Part shown: positions 1-7,056 of the stretch, piece by piece
How the letters are laid out: every line of letters begins with the position of its first letter
Position numbering within the stretch: the stretch's first letter is position 1
Origin: an uncultured Clostridia bacterium
GTDB lineage: Bacteria; Bacillota; Clostridia; TANB77; CAG-465
Length of the DNA: 36,139 nucleotides
Direction of reading: 5' to 3'
Assembly: GCA_944387385.1 (NCBI GenBank)
Contig: CALXES010000002.1
Coordinates: 106,136 to 142,274 of the forward strand
The notes under the pieces: model-generated
What the model was told of the DNA's origin: nothing
The model's database searches: none
The model's input: the letters and a program-made list of their open reading frames with translations, nothing else
Translations under genes and position numbers: made by a program

Positions 1-1260
1 ATTATTAAAAACAACACATTTTTTAGGAGTAAAATTAATTTCTCTTTTTCCTAAATCAACTCCCCATTTATTTAATATATATACATAATCTTGATACACA
101 TAATAATTAATCCAATCACTACTTATCATATCTTTAGGAACAGAATCAATTGTAGTTGAACTTATTTTATTTCCTGAATATCCTATATTTTCACTAATAT
201 ATGTATTATTACTTATATCTCTTTCCAAAAATGTATAATAATTATCATTTAAAGCTACAAAAATCATCTGCGTACTATCAAATTCTTTTAATATATTTAT
301 ATTACCATTATCTATATCTATTGATATTATACTATCATCTAAGAGTGCATAAATAGTTTTTCCTTCAACAATAAAATCATATACAAAATTATTATCTAAA
401 GAAACTATATCTGTAAGCTGTTCATCTTCTTTTTTGTTTATATCTATCTTACGAAATTTTATTCCTATATTTGAAGAATCGGTCACAGCTTCACAAAATA
501 CCATTTTTCTTCCATTATCTAATAATTTTAATGAAATTATATTCTCTTGACTAAGATATGCGTCATACAGGCTTTTTCCAGCTTTATTGTATACTCCAAT
601 TATATTATTATATCCATTTTCTACAGAATATTCTACTGCAATATTACCAGCACTATCTAAAAAGGCATTCTTTATAGCACCATCTAATTTTTTGTTTAAT
701 ATCTCATTTCTTCCTTCAAAAAGATACATCATACCTGTTGAATTGTTAGTAACTAACATATATCTTTCTTCTACATATATATTAGGAGAAAAGCTATCAG
801 AAAATGTATAAGACCAAGTTAAGTTTGAATTTTCATCATATGTACTTATTGTATTGTTTGAATATACAAAAAGCTCATCATTAAACTCACCATATATATC
901 ATTCTCTTTTGTAACAAGTTCAATCTTATTATCTTCAATATTTTCTGAAATACTTGTCATATGAATACCAAATATTGGTCCAAAAGAATATAATGACCAG
1001 CATACAATAACTATGATTATAATAATAGTCACAATTGCTTTAATATTAATATTATATCTTATTTTAGTTCGTTCAATTATTTGACCATTTGCATTTCTTT
1101 CAAACTTTCCTATTCTTTTATTTCTTTGATTATCTAATTCTTCTCTATTTCTATTTACTATATCTACTCCCTGCTCTAAATCATCATCAATTGATAAATC
1201 TAATGTATCTTTTTTTTCTTCGTCTAAAAATACAGATGAATTTTTATTCTTCTTCTTCAT
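1..1260 (-). CDS. Membrane-anchored DUF5711-like protein (3' end outside window)
   Basis: This open frame of 420 codons starts at ATG 1258-1260 and has no stop before the window edge, so it is partial at its C-terminus. The N-terminal 70 residues are polar and charged. A single hydrophobic segment at about residues 73-92 should anchor the protein in the membrane. The rest is an extracytoplasmic region of short beta-like stretches rich in Asn, Ile, Asp and Tyr, which suggests a repeated-strand (propeller-like) fold. The layout recalls the clostridial DUF5711 family, whose function is unknown; that name is from memory. The start lies 17 nt inside the end of rarA, with a GGGAG ribosome site inside rarA, so translation is probably coupled. 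Confidence 0.7.
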   Translation of the reverse strand, partial: MKKKNKNSSVFLDEEKKDTLDLSIDDDLEQGVDIVNRNREELDNQRNKRIGKFERNANGQIIERTKIRYNINIKAIVTIIIIIVIVCWSLYSFGPIFGIHMTSISENIEDNKIELVTKENDIYGEFNDELFVYSNNTISTYDENSNLTWSYTFSDSFSPNIYVEERYMLVTNNSTGMMYLFEGRNEILNKKLDGAIKNAFLDSAGNIAVEYSVENGYNNIIGVYNKAGKSLYDAYLSQENIISLKLLDNGRKMVFCEAVTDSSNIGIKFRKIDINKKEDEQLTDIVSLDNNFVYDFIVEGKTIYALLDDSIISIDIDNGNINILKEFDSTQMIFVALNDNYYTFLERDISNNTYISENIGYSGNKISSTTIDSVPKDMISSDWINYYVYQDYVYILNKWGVDLGKREINFTPKKCVVFNN

Positions 1261-2497
1261 AAAAATTCTCCCATTCCCTTGGCTCATAGTATTTTGCGCC
1301 AATCAAATTGTCTGGTAAATATTGTTGTTCAACTTTACCATGATCATAATCATGAGGATACTTATATCCATTTCCATATCCAAAATCTTCCATCCCTGAA
1401 GCAGCTGCATTTCGAATATGCATTGGGACTTGTCCAATATCTTTAGTTCTTACATCTTCTAAAGCCTTATTAATTCCTCTATAAGATGTATTAGATTTAG
1501 GACTAAGAGCAACAGTTAAAGCAGCTTGCGCTAAAATTATTCTAGCTTCTGGCATACCAATTTGATGAACAGCGTCCATAGCAGCAACTGCTACTCTTAA
1601 AGCTTCACTATTTGCAAGTCCGACATCTTCTGAAGACTGTATTACAATTCTTCTTGCAATAAACATCGGATCTTCTCCAGCATCAAGCATTCTAGCTAAA
1701 TAATGAAGAGTCGCATCTGGATCTGAACCTCTCATAGATTTAATAAATGCAGATATAACATCATAATGTGAATCATCCGTCTTATCATAAATTGCCTTTT
1801 TTTGTTGCACACAATTGACAACTATATCTCTAGTTATAACAATTTTTCCTGATTTATCCATATCTGTGGTTATAACTGCTAACTCTAGTGCATTAAGTGC
1901 TGTTCTAACATCACCATTAGAACACATAGCTATATAATCTAATGCTTTGTCTTCTATAGCTATGTTATAATTTCCTAAGCCATTCTCTTTATCCTTTAAA
2001 CAGTTATTAAGTATATTTATTACATCTTGTTGATTTAGCTCTTTAAACTTAAATATAGTTGATCTAGAAATTAAAGCTTTATTAACAGAAAAATATGGAT
2101 TTTCAGTAGTAGCACCAATTAATATAACAGTTCCTTTTTCAACATGTGGTAATAAAGCATCTTGTTGAAGTTTATTAAACCTATGAATTTCATCAATAAA
2201 AAGTATTACTTTACCAGTTGGATTAGTAAATATATTTTGAGCTTCATCTACTACTCTTTTTATATCACTAACTCCAGCAGTTGTAGCATTTAATGTTACG
2301 AATTTATTTTTTGTTGTACTTGCAATAACTCTAGCAAGAGATGTTTTACCACATCCTGGTGGTCCCCAAAATATAGCAGAAGTAAGTTTATCTGCTTTAA
2401 TTAACCTATACAACAATTTATCTTTACCTACAATTTCTTCTTGTCCATAAAAATCTTCTAATTTTGTAGGTTTCATTCTATATGCAAGTGGTTCCAT
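1244..2497 (-). CDS. rarA: Replication-associated recombination protein A (MgsA/RarA AAA+ ATPase)
   Basis: The protein has 417 residues, normal for the family. RarA/MgsA is a tetrameric clamp-loader-like AAA+ ATPase that acts at stalled or gapped replication forks with SSB. Visible motifs are Walker A GPPGCGKT at 45-52, Walker B FIDEIHRF with Asp102-Glu103, a sensor-1 stretch GATTENP at about 128-134 and a likely arginine finger in LISRS near 145. The C-terminal half carries the family's oligomerisation region. The start has a GAGGTG ribosome site and its own TTGCTT-17-TATAAT promoter just outside the neighbouring insertion sequence. It overlaps the downstream DUF5711-like gene by 17 nt, so the two are probably one transcript. 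Confidence 0.95.
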   Translation of the reverse strand: MEPLAYRMKPTKLEDFYGQEEIVGKDKLLYRLIKADKLTSAIFWGPPGCGKTSLARVIASTTKNKFVTLNATTAGVSDIKRVVDEAQNIFTNPTGKVILFIDEIHRFNKLQQDALLPHVEKGTVILIGATTENPYFSVNKALISRSTIFKFKELNQQDVINILNNCLKDKENGLGNYNIAIEDKALDYIAMCSNGDVRTALNALELAVITTDMDKSGKIVITRDIVVNCVQQKKAIYDKTDDSHYDVISAFIKSMRGSDPDATLHYLARMLDAGEDPMFIARRIVIQSSEDVGLANSEALRVAVAAMDAVHQIGMPEARIILAQAALTVALSPKSNTSYRGINKALEDVRTKDIGQVPMHIRNAAASGMEDFGYGNGYKYPHDYDHGKVEQQYLPDNLIGAKYYEPREWENFYEEEE

Positions 2498-2530
2498 TAC
2501 ACACCTCTCTTATTATATTTATTCTTAATT

Positions 2531-2559
2531 ATTATATAATAAAACTTAGTTATAAGCAA
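2531..2559 (-). promoter_or_regulatory. Promoter of rarA
   Basis: On the minus strand, TTGCTT (2554-2559) and TATAAT (2531-2536) are separated by 17 nt. It lies between the IS200-type element and the rarA start, so the insertion leaves rarA expression intact. Confidence 0.6.
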
Positions 2560-2602
2560 GAATTATTTAACATAAGACAATAATATATATGAAAATAAAA
2601 AT

Positions 2603-2621
2603 CTACGGGTATAACCCGTAG
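2603..2621 (-). repeat. IS200-type right-end hairpin
   Basis: A perfect 7-bp palindrome CTACGGG/CCCGTAG has a 5-nt loop. It matches the left-end hairpin in sequence and is the probable TnpA recognition structure. On the minus strand it is followed by an AT-rich tract, so it could also act as a weak terminator for tnpA. Confidence 0.7.
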
Positions 2622-2674
2622 TTTTTCTTCGCGCCCTATAAGGGACTATTGCGAGCAACCTCTCAAGAGGTATC

Positions 2675-3160
2675 TTAGTCCGACAACCGCAATCCTACTC
2701 GATACCCTTTAAAAGGGTCTATATATTCCTTTATTGTCATTTGATCTGATATCATGTCTTCTTCTATCTGATTTCTTATATATTCTTCTATTTTTCTTTT
2801 ATTTTTTCCTACTGTACTTACGTAATATCCTTTTGCCCAGAAGACACGATTTCCATATCTATATTTTAAATTTGCATGTCTTTCAAATATCATTAAACTG
2901 CTTTTTCCTTTTAAATATCCCATAAAACTTGATATACTTAATTTTGGTGGTATGCTTACCAACAAGTGTATATGATCTTTACATGCTTCTGCTTCTATTA
3001 TTGTTACTTCTTTTCTTTCACATAGTGTTCTTATTATCATTCCTATTTCTTGCTTTAATTCTCCATATATCTCTTGTCTTCTATATTTTGGTGCAAATAC
3101 TATATGATACTTGCATTCCCACGTTGTATGTGCTAAACTTTCTGTGTATGAATTTTTCAT
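2675..3160 (-). CDS. tnpA: IS200-family Y1 transposase TnpA
   Basis: The product has 161 residues from ATG 3158-3160, the usual size for a single-domain HUH/Y1 transposase that moves single-stranded DNA through hairpin ends. The HUH motif is DHIHLL, with His63 and His65. The helix IEEYIRNQ carries Tyr127, the position of the catalytic tyrosine in the family, so the enzyme looks intact. A GTG nine bases upstream is in frame, but it overlaps the AAGGAGAG ribosome site, so the ATG is preferred. That ribosome site can pair with an upstream 9-nt complement, which implies low translation. Bases 2704-2718 inside the gene form a near-perfect palindrome around ACCCTTT. Confidence 0.95.
   Translation of the reverse strand: MKNSYTESLAHTTWECKYHIVFAPKYRRQEIYGELKQEIGMIIRTLCERKEVTIIEAEACKDHIHLLVSIPPKLSISSFMGYLKGKSSLMIFERHANLKYRYGNRVFWAKGYYVSTVGKNKRKIEEYIRNQIEEDMISDQMTIKEYIDPFKGYRVGLRLSD
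2678..2688. repeat. Internal inverted repeat of the IS, copy 1
   Basis: GTCCGACAACC lies in the last codons of tnpA. It is the exact reverse complement of 3190-3200 in the tnpA leader. Confidence 0.7.
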
Positions 3161-3167
3161 ACGTATC

Positions 3168-3226
3168 ACTCTCCTTCTAGTTAATGTTTGGTTGTCGGAC
3201 CATTTACATTATACTACAAGGAGAGT
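3168..3226 (-). promoter_or_regulatory. Anti-Shine-Dalgarno hairpin in the tnpA leader
   Basis: ACTCTCCTT at 3168-3176 (plus strand; the ribosome site when read on the minus strand) is the exact reverse complement of AAGGAGAGT at 3218-3226. In a minus-strand RNA that begins upstream, the two would form a 9-bp stem that masks the tnpA ribosome site, as is known for IS200 of enterobacteria. A TATAAT box at 3208-3213 lies between the two arms, so RNA started there would lack the masking arm. Confidence 0.6.
3190..3200. repeat. Internal inverted repeat of the IS, copy 2
   Basis: GGTTGTCGGAC lies in the tnpA leader and pairs exactly with 2678-2688 at the end of the gene. Confidence 0.7.
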
Positions 3227-3268
3227 TCTTTTTTCTGTTACTTTGTGCAAAACTATAAGTCTTTTTGA

Positions 3269-3289
3269 ACCACAGGCATAGCCCGTGGT
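3269..3289 (-). repeat. IS200-type left-end hairpin
   Basis: ACCACAGGC/GCCCGTGGT forms a 9-bp stem with a 3-nt loop; one pair is G-U in minus-strand RNA. It is homologous to the right-end hairpin and is probably bound by TnpA. Confidence 0.7.
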
Positions 3290-3310
3290 TTTCCCTAAAA
3301 CCAATAAAAA

Positions 3311-3344
3311 ATCCAAAAAGATACAAAAATATATCTTTTTGGAT
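3311..3344 (-). terminator. Terminator of the zinc-ribbon/DUF4352-like gene
   Basis: A perfect 13-bp stem (3311-3323 with 3332-3344) has an 8-nt loop and is followed on the minus strand by TTTTTT. Confidence 0.85.
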
Positions 3345-3368
3345 AAATAAAATAACTTATTTGCAAAT

Positions 3369-4001
3369 TTATTTTACTCTAAATATTACCTTTTCGCTAG
3401 TTAAAGCATTCGTTTCATACTCTATTGTAACATCCGATGCGTCAACTGGTACTTGAAAATATACTGTTCCTGTGGCCTTTTTACCTGAAGATAAACTTGC
3501 AGAAAAAATAGAATCATCAGCAGAATAAAAACTATCACAATTATATCCATCTGCATAACAAGTAAAATCTAGAGATGTTGCTAATTGATCACTACTAGAT
3601 AAATTTTCAAACTCAAAAGTAGCTGCTATAACTTTACATCCATCATTTACTGTAGCATATTGACTATATCCAGTAAAATTATCATTTAAAGATTGATAAG
3701 TAAGTTTTAAAAAATTATTAGTAAAAGTTTCCCCAACATTATATTCAGTTTTTTCTTCCGGTTGAACTTCGGAGTTTGAATTATCTTCTACTTGTGTATT
3801 TGAACTATTATTATTATTTTCTGAATTAGTATCATCACTACTAGAACCTCCTATAGCTCCGATAATAACAAGAACTAATAAAACAATAAGAATAATTTTA
3901 ACTACTGATACACTCTGTCTCTTTTTACAATTTGGACATATTTTGGCTGATTCATCCATTTCTGTTCCACAGTATTTACATTTTTTTACTTTGTTTTCCA
4001 T
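3369..4001 (-). CDS. Zinc-ribbon membrane protein with DUF4352-like extracellular domain
   Basis: The 210-residue protein has three parts. An N-terminal zinc ribbon has Cys8, Cys11, Cys22 and Cys25 in two CxxC knuckles. One transmembrane helix spans about 32-51. A Ser/Asn/Asp-rich linker then leads to an Ig-like C-terminal domain at about 85-210, in the style of DUF4352 proteins (telomeric-repeat-like or MPT63-like fold). The zinc ribbon should face the cytoplasm and the Ig-like domain the outside. The biochemical role is unknown. A strong GGAGGAG ribosome site precedes the ATG. It is transcribed divergently from the XRE regulator at 4142, with which it shares an operator-like dyad, and it ends in a strong terminator. 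The domain order is clear; the family name is from memory. Confidence 0.8.
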   Translation of the reverse strand: MENKVKKCKYCGTEMDESAKICPNCKKRQSVSVVKIILIVLLVLVIIGAIGGSSSDDTNSENNNNSSNTQVEDNSNSEVQPEEKTEYNVGETFTNNFLKLTYQSLNDNFTGYSQYATVNDGCKVIAATFEFENLSSSDQLATSLDFTCYADGYNCDSFYSADDSIFSASLSSGKKATGTVYFQVPVDASDVTIEYETNALTSEKVIFRVK

Positions 4002-4055
4002 AACTCCTCCTATATAAAAATAAATTTTAACAAATAATATTATTAAGTCAATTTA

Positions 4056-4084
4056 AGTATATATCAATTTAAATTAAAAGTCAA
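4056..4084 (-). promoter_or_regulatory. Promoter of the zinc-ribbon/DUF4352-like gene
   Basis: Minus strand TTGACT (4079-4084), 17 nt, TATACT (4056-4061). The -35 overlaps the left arm of the dyad at 4081-4098. A second possible pair, TTGACT-16-TAAAAT, lies closer to the gene. Confidence 0.65.
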
Positions 4085-4098
4085 CGACACATCGTTGA
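4081..4098. promoter_or_regulatory. Putative operator between divergent promoters
   Basis: The dyad TCAACGA-CACA-TCGTTGA has two perfect 7-bp arms. It touches the -35 box of both the minus-strand promoter (4079-4084) and the plus-strand promoter (4095-4100). This is where an XRE-type dimer would be expected to repress both genes. Binding by the 79-residue regulator is an inference. Confidence 0.55.
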
Positions 4099-4124
4099 TT
4101 ACAAAAAATTTTTCTTGTTATAAT
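4095..4124 (+). promoter_or_regulatory. Promoter of the XRE regulator
   Basis: TTGATT (4095-4100), 18 nt, TATAAT (4119-4124), followed by AGGAGG and the start at 4142. Confidence 0.65.
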
Positions 4125-4141
4125 TTTAATAGGAGGATTTT

Positions 4142-4381
4142 ATGACAATATCTGAAGCAGTCTCTAAAAGAATTTTAAATCTCTGTAATAACTATAATAT
4201 AAGTATTAATAAACTTGCTACAATTAGCTATCTAACGCAGTCTACTGTTCAATCCCTAATTAATGGTGATAGTAACAATCCCAAGCTTTTAACTATAACA
4301 CGAATTTGTTATGGTCTAAACATCTCTTTATCTGATTTTTTTGATGATGATTTATTTAAAAACTTAGATATAAAAATATAA
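4142..4381 (+). CDS. XRE-family helix-turn-helix regulator
   Basis: The product is a 79-residue protein that is little more than one Cro/CI-type DNA-binding domain. Helices 2-3 lie around residues 20-42 (INKLATISYLTQSTVQSLIN) and are followed by the typical LLTITRICYGLNISLSDFF helix 4-5 region. There is no sensor domain, so it probably acts as a simple dimeric repressor. It is the only plus-strand gene in the window. It has a clear AGGAGG site and promoter and ends in a strong bidirectional hairpin. The dyad over its -35 suggests autoregulation and control of the divergent zinc-ribbon gene. Short single-HTH proteins of this kind are common in Firmicutes; the targets here are inferred from position only. 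Confidence 0.9.
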   Translation: MTISEAVSKRILNLCNNYNISINKLATISYLTQSTVQSLINGDSNNPKLLTITRICYGLNISLSDFFDDDLFKNLDIKI

Positions 4382-4417
4382 AGCATAGATAAATTATGAA
4401 TTTTTTTATCTATGCTT
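4381..4417. terminator. Bidirectional terminator between the XRE gene and the transketolase operon
   Basis: A perfect 13-bp stem (4381-4393 with 4405-4417) has an 11-nt loop. T-rich tracts follow on both strands, so it can end the convergent transcripts from both sides. Confidence 0.8.
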
Positions 4418-4424
4418 TTATTAT

Positions 4425-5330
4425 TTAAAATTTACTTATTATATTTTCTTTTGTAAGTCCAAAATATTTATAAACTTCTTTAGCACTTCCAGATTTTCCA
4501 AATGTATCGAGTATTCCTATTTTATCTAATTTTTTTGGATATTCTTCACATAGTATATTTGAAATAATACTTCCAATTCCACCTATTACACTATGATCTT
4601 CTATTGAAACTAATTTTTCAGTTTCTTTTGCACATTTTAATATCGCCTCTTTGTCTACCGGTTTTATACTGTATAAGTCTACTACTCTTATATGTTTTCC
4701 TTGATTTTCCAATTCTTTTTTAGCCTCAAGTGCAATACTTACTGTAGAGCCATATGCAAATACAGTACCATCTTTCCCTTCACCAAAAGTATGTGATCCA
4801 CCTATATTAAATTCAAAGCTATCATCATATATATCCTCAACATCACTTCTTCCAAGTCTTATATATTTTGGTCCTTCTTCGTTCATACATTTTGAAAGTA
4901 TTTTTTTAGTACTAATATCGTCTGCTGGAGATAAAACTTTCATAGTAGGTATTACATTCATTAAAGCAACATCTTCTATGCATTGATGAGTAGGACCATC
5001 TTCTCCTACCATAACTCCAGCATGCGTAGCACATAAATTAACATTAACATGCGAATAAGCTGCAGTATTTCTTACCTGATCATAAGCTCTTCCAGCCATA
5101 AATATTGCAAATGTAGATGCAAATACAGTTTTTCCTCCAAGCGCTAATCCACAAGCAGTTCCAACTAAGTCTTGTTCGGCAATACCAACATCTATATGTC
5201 TTTCTGGATATTCCTTTCTAAACATATCTGTTTTTGTTGCTGAAGCCAAATCTGCATCTAAGACTACAACATTTTCATCTTTTCCTATTTCAACTAAAAA
5301 TTCGCCATAAGCTTTTCTTGTTGATTTCAT
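4425..5330 (-). CDS. tktB: Transketolase, C-terminal subunit
   Basis: This 301-residue protein corresponds to the pyrimidine-binding (PYR) and C-terminal domains of transketolase, encoded apart from the thiamine-diphosphate-binding half at 6244-7047. The likely cofactor-activating glutamate is Glu52 in DVGIAEQDLVG, and the GEDGPTHQ loop with His115 contacts the cofactor and substrate. With the N-half it should transfer two-carbon units between ketose and aldose phosphates in the pentose phosphate pathway. The start ATG shares one base with the stop of the upstream coiled-coil gene (TAATG), with GAGGTGAG inside that gene, so translation is probably coupled. It is the last gene of the operon and is followed by a strong terminator. 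Confidence 0.93.
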   Translation of the reverse strand: MKSTRKAYGEFLVEIGKDENVVVLDADLASATKTDMFRKEYPERHIDVGIAEQDLVGTACGLALGGKTVFASTFAIFMAGRAYDQVRNTAAYSHVNVNLCATHAGVMVGEDGPTHQCIEDVALMNVIPTMKVLSPADDISTKKILSKCMNEEGPKYIRLGRSDVEDIYDDSFEFNIGGSHTFGEGKDGTVFAYGSTVSIALEAKKELENQGKHIRVVDLYSIKPVDKEAILKCAKETEKLVSIEDHSVIGGIGSIISNILCEEYPKKLDKIGILDTFGKSGSAKEVYKYFGLTKENIISKF

Positions 5331-6232
5331 TAACTCACCTCTTCAATCACATTATTAAAATTAAGTAGCTCTAAAGTTGATATATCATTTAAAAGCATTT
5401 CATTATACATCTTATACTCTGATACTTTAGGCTTAACATTTTTATTTGAATTTATTCTATCAAGCATAGTTGTGTTTTCTGCATTAATAGTATTTAAAAA
5501 ATCTCTATTAAAGAAAAAAGGAATTTTTTTATCATTATCTATTATTGTTAATGCATTAACATTTAACTCTCCTAATTCATATTCTGATACAATACTTTTA
5601 ACAAAAGAATCTATAGCATCTGATTTATATCCACAGTTATTAGTAATGCTAACTATTTCATATAAGCTTTTATTCTCTGGAATATATTTTTTATTTATTA
5701 CTTCAAGTCTCTTCAAATTATAATTTTCAAGCATAGCTTTTTTTATTTTAGTTTTTCCAGTCAATTTATCTAAAATACTTACTTTTGAATACTTATTAAT
5801 ATTTGAATCAATTTGTTTTAACTCCTCTTCTCTTATTAAATCATTTGCCCTAGAAGCTATTAAGTTTATATATTGCTTTAATTTCAACTCATTATTTTCA
5901 TTTATTAATTCATTAATATTTTTTAGTTTTATATCATCTAAATATAAAATATTATTCAACAATTTATATTCCTCTATATTTTCTTCATCTTCTAATTTTT
6001 GATCATACTTTTGTATTATTTCATCAAGCTTACTAATATAATCGTTAAGTTTATCTAAGACTTTATCGTTTGTATCTTTTAACTCCTCTACTTTAATGCC
6101 AATATTTTGAGCAAAATTATATTTAGTGATAAATTCATCATTATTTTTTAAAATATTTTCATTAATTTTTGTAGCTTTATCCTTTAATTTATCTAATCTA
6201 AAACTAAGATCTTTTTTAGATATATTTTCCAT
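5330..6232 (-). CDS. Coiled-coil protein of unknown function inside the split transketolase pair
   Basis: The product has 300 residues and no recognisable family. There is no signal peptide or transmembrane segment, so it should be cytoplasmic. Residues 1-170 are Lys/Glu/Asn/Leu-rich with heptad-like spacing and probably form coiled coil. The C-terminal part, about 170-300, is less charged and more globular (around NKSLYEIVSITNNCGYKSD and KKIPFFFNRDF). It lies 11 nt after the transketolase N-half and overlaps the start of the C-half by one base, with good ribosome sites at both junctions. It is therefore a real operon member and not a passenger with its own promoter. A role in assembly or localisation of the transketolase, or in the surface-glycan genes upstream, is possible but unproven. 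Confidence 0.75.
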   Translation of the reverse strand: MENISKKDLSFRLDKLKDKATKINENILKNNDEFITKYNFAQNIGIKVEELKDTNDKVLDKLNDYISKLDEIIQKYDQKLEDEENIEEYKLLNNILYLDDIKLKNINELINENNELKLKQYINLIASRANDLIREEELKQIDSNINKYSKVSILDKLTGKTKIKKAMLENYNLKRLEVINKKYIPENKSLYEIVSITNNCGYKSDAIDSFVKSIVSEYELGELNVNALTIIDNDKKIPFFFNRDFLNTINAENTTMLDRINSNKNVKPKVSEYKMYNEMLLNDISTLELLNFNNVIEEVS

Positions 6233-6243
6233 TACCTTCCTCC

Positions 6244-7047
6244 CTATTTAGAAAGTTCATCCATTGCTATTTTATATTCTTCATCATTTGGAGCTTTACC
6301 ATGCCAAGAAGCATTATTTTCCATAAATGATACGCCCTTTCCTTTTATAGTTTTAGCAATTATCATATTAGGTTTTAGTGATTTATCTGTATTATCTATT
6401 GCATCTAGGATCTGGTTAAAATCATGACCGTCAATTTCTTGAACATTCCATCCAAAAGCTTCAAATTTTTGTCTTAAGTTATCCACACTCTTAACATATA
6501 ATATATTTCCATCTATTTGTAAACCATTGTAATCTAAAAATGCAACAACATTATTTAATTTATATTTATTTGCAGTCATACATGCTTCCCATATTTGTCC
6601 CTCTTCAATTTCTCCATCGCCTAAAAGACAATAAATTTTGCCATCTTCATTACTAAGTTTTTTAGCAATTGCCATTCCATTTGCTATAGATAGCCCTTGA
6701 CCTAATGATCCGCTAGAAACATCAACACCATTTATTTTATTTGAAGGATGTCCTTCTAAGTAACTATCAATTTTTCTAAGAGTTTTTAAATCTTCATGTG
6801 GAATAAATCCTTTACTAGATAAAATAGCATAATATGCTGGGGCACAATGTCCCTTTGATAGAACAAACCTATCAACTCTATTTCCTCTAGCATCTTTATT
6901 TAAATTCATTTTACAATGAAATAATGCAACAAGTATATCGGTACACGAAAGGGATCCACCTGGATGTCCTGATTTAGCATTGTATATCATATCTATTATA
7001 TCTCTTCTAATACCAGTTGCAATTTTTTTTAACTCTATTATATCCAT
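6244..7047 (-). CDS. tktA: Transketolase, N-terminal (thiamine diphosphate-binding) subunit
   Basis: The 267 residues cover the PP domain of transketolase. Visible landmarks are GHPGG with His28, SKGHCAP with His67, the SSGSLGQG loop at 111-118, and the cofactor/metal motif starting GDGEIEEGQ at 143 and ending near Asn174. All key residues look intact. It works as a heterodimer with the 4425-5330 product, but a 300-residue unknown gene separates the two, where split pairs are normally adjacent. A strong AGGAGG ribosome site lies 9 nt after the Alg13-like gene, so it is part of the rnc operon. Split transketolases serve either central metabolism or sugar supply for surface glycans; the position next to glycosyltransferases leaves both open. 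Confidence 0.93.
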   Translation of the reverse strand: MDIIELKKIATGIRRDIIDMIYNAKSGHPGGSLSCTDILVALFHCKMNLNKDARGNRVDRFVLSKGHCAPAYYAILSSKGFIPHEDLKTLRKIDSYLEGHPSNKINGVDVSSGSLGQGLSIANGMAIAKKLSNEDGKIYCLLGDGEIEEGQIWEACMTANKYKLNNVVAFLDYNGLQIDGNILYVKSVDNLRQKFEAFGWNVQEIDGHDFNQILDAIDNTDKSLKPNMIIAKTIKGKGVSFMENNASWHGKAPNDEEYKIAMDELSK

Positions 7048-7056
7048 ATATTCCTC

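Larger units (their letters stand above)
2600..3292 (-). mobile_element. IS200-type element (IS200/IS605 superfamily, tnpA only)
   Basis: A single Y1 transposase gene is flanked by two related imperfect palindromes. These sit at 2603-2621 (right end in the tnpA direction) and 3269-3289 (left end), and both read roughly AAAACyACGGGyTAT on the minus strand. No tnpB is present, which fits the IS200 group. Elements of this superfamily lack terminal inverted repeats and target duplications, so the exact ends cannot be fixed from one copy; the limits given are the hairpins plus a small margin. It sits in the intergenic space between rarA and the DUF4352-like gene and disrupts neither. Confidence 0.85.

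Noticed and set aside
587-811. Plus-strand ORF of 74 codons
   Set aside because: It lies antisense to the long partial frame at 1-1260, has no ribosome site and no protein-like pattern.
2734-3180. Two plus-strand ORFs rich in Leu and Phe opposite tnpA
   Set aside because: They are antisense reflections of the AT-rich transposase gene, with runs of Leu caused by the complementary codons.
2600-3292. IS605-type element with an accessory TnpB
   Set aside because: No tnpB-like frame is present inside or next to the end hairpins, so it is IS200-type only.
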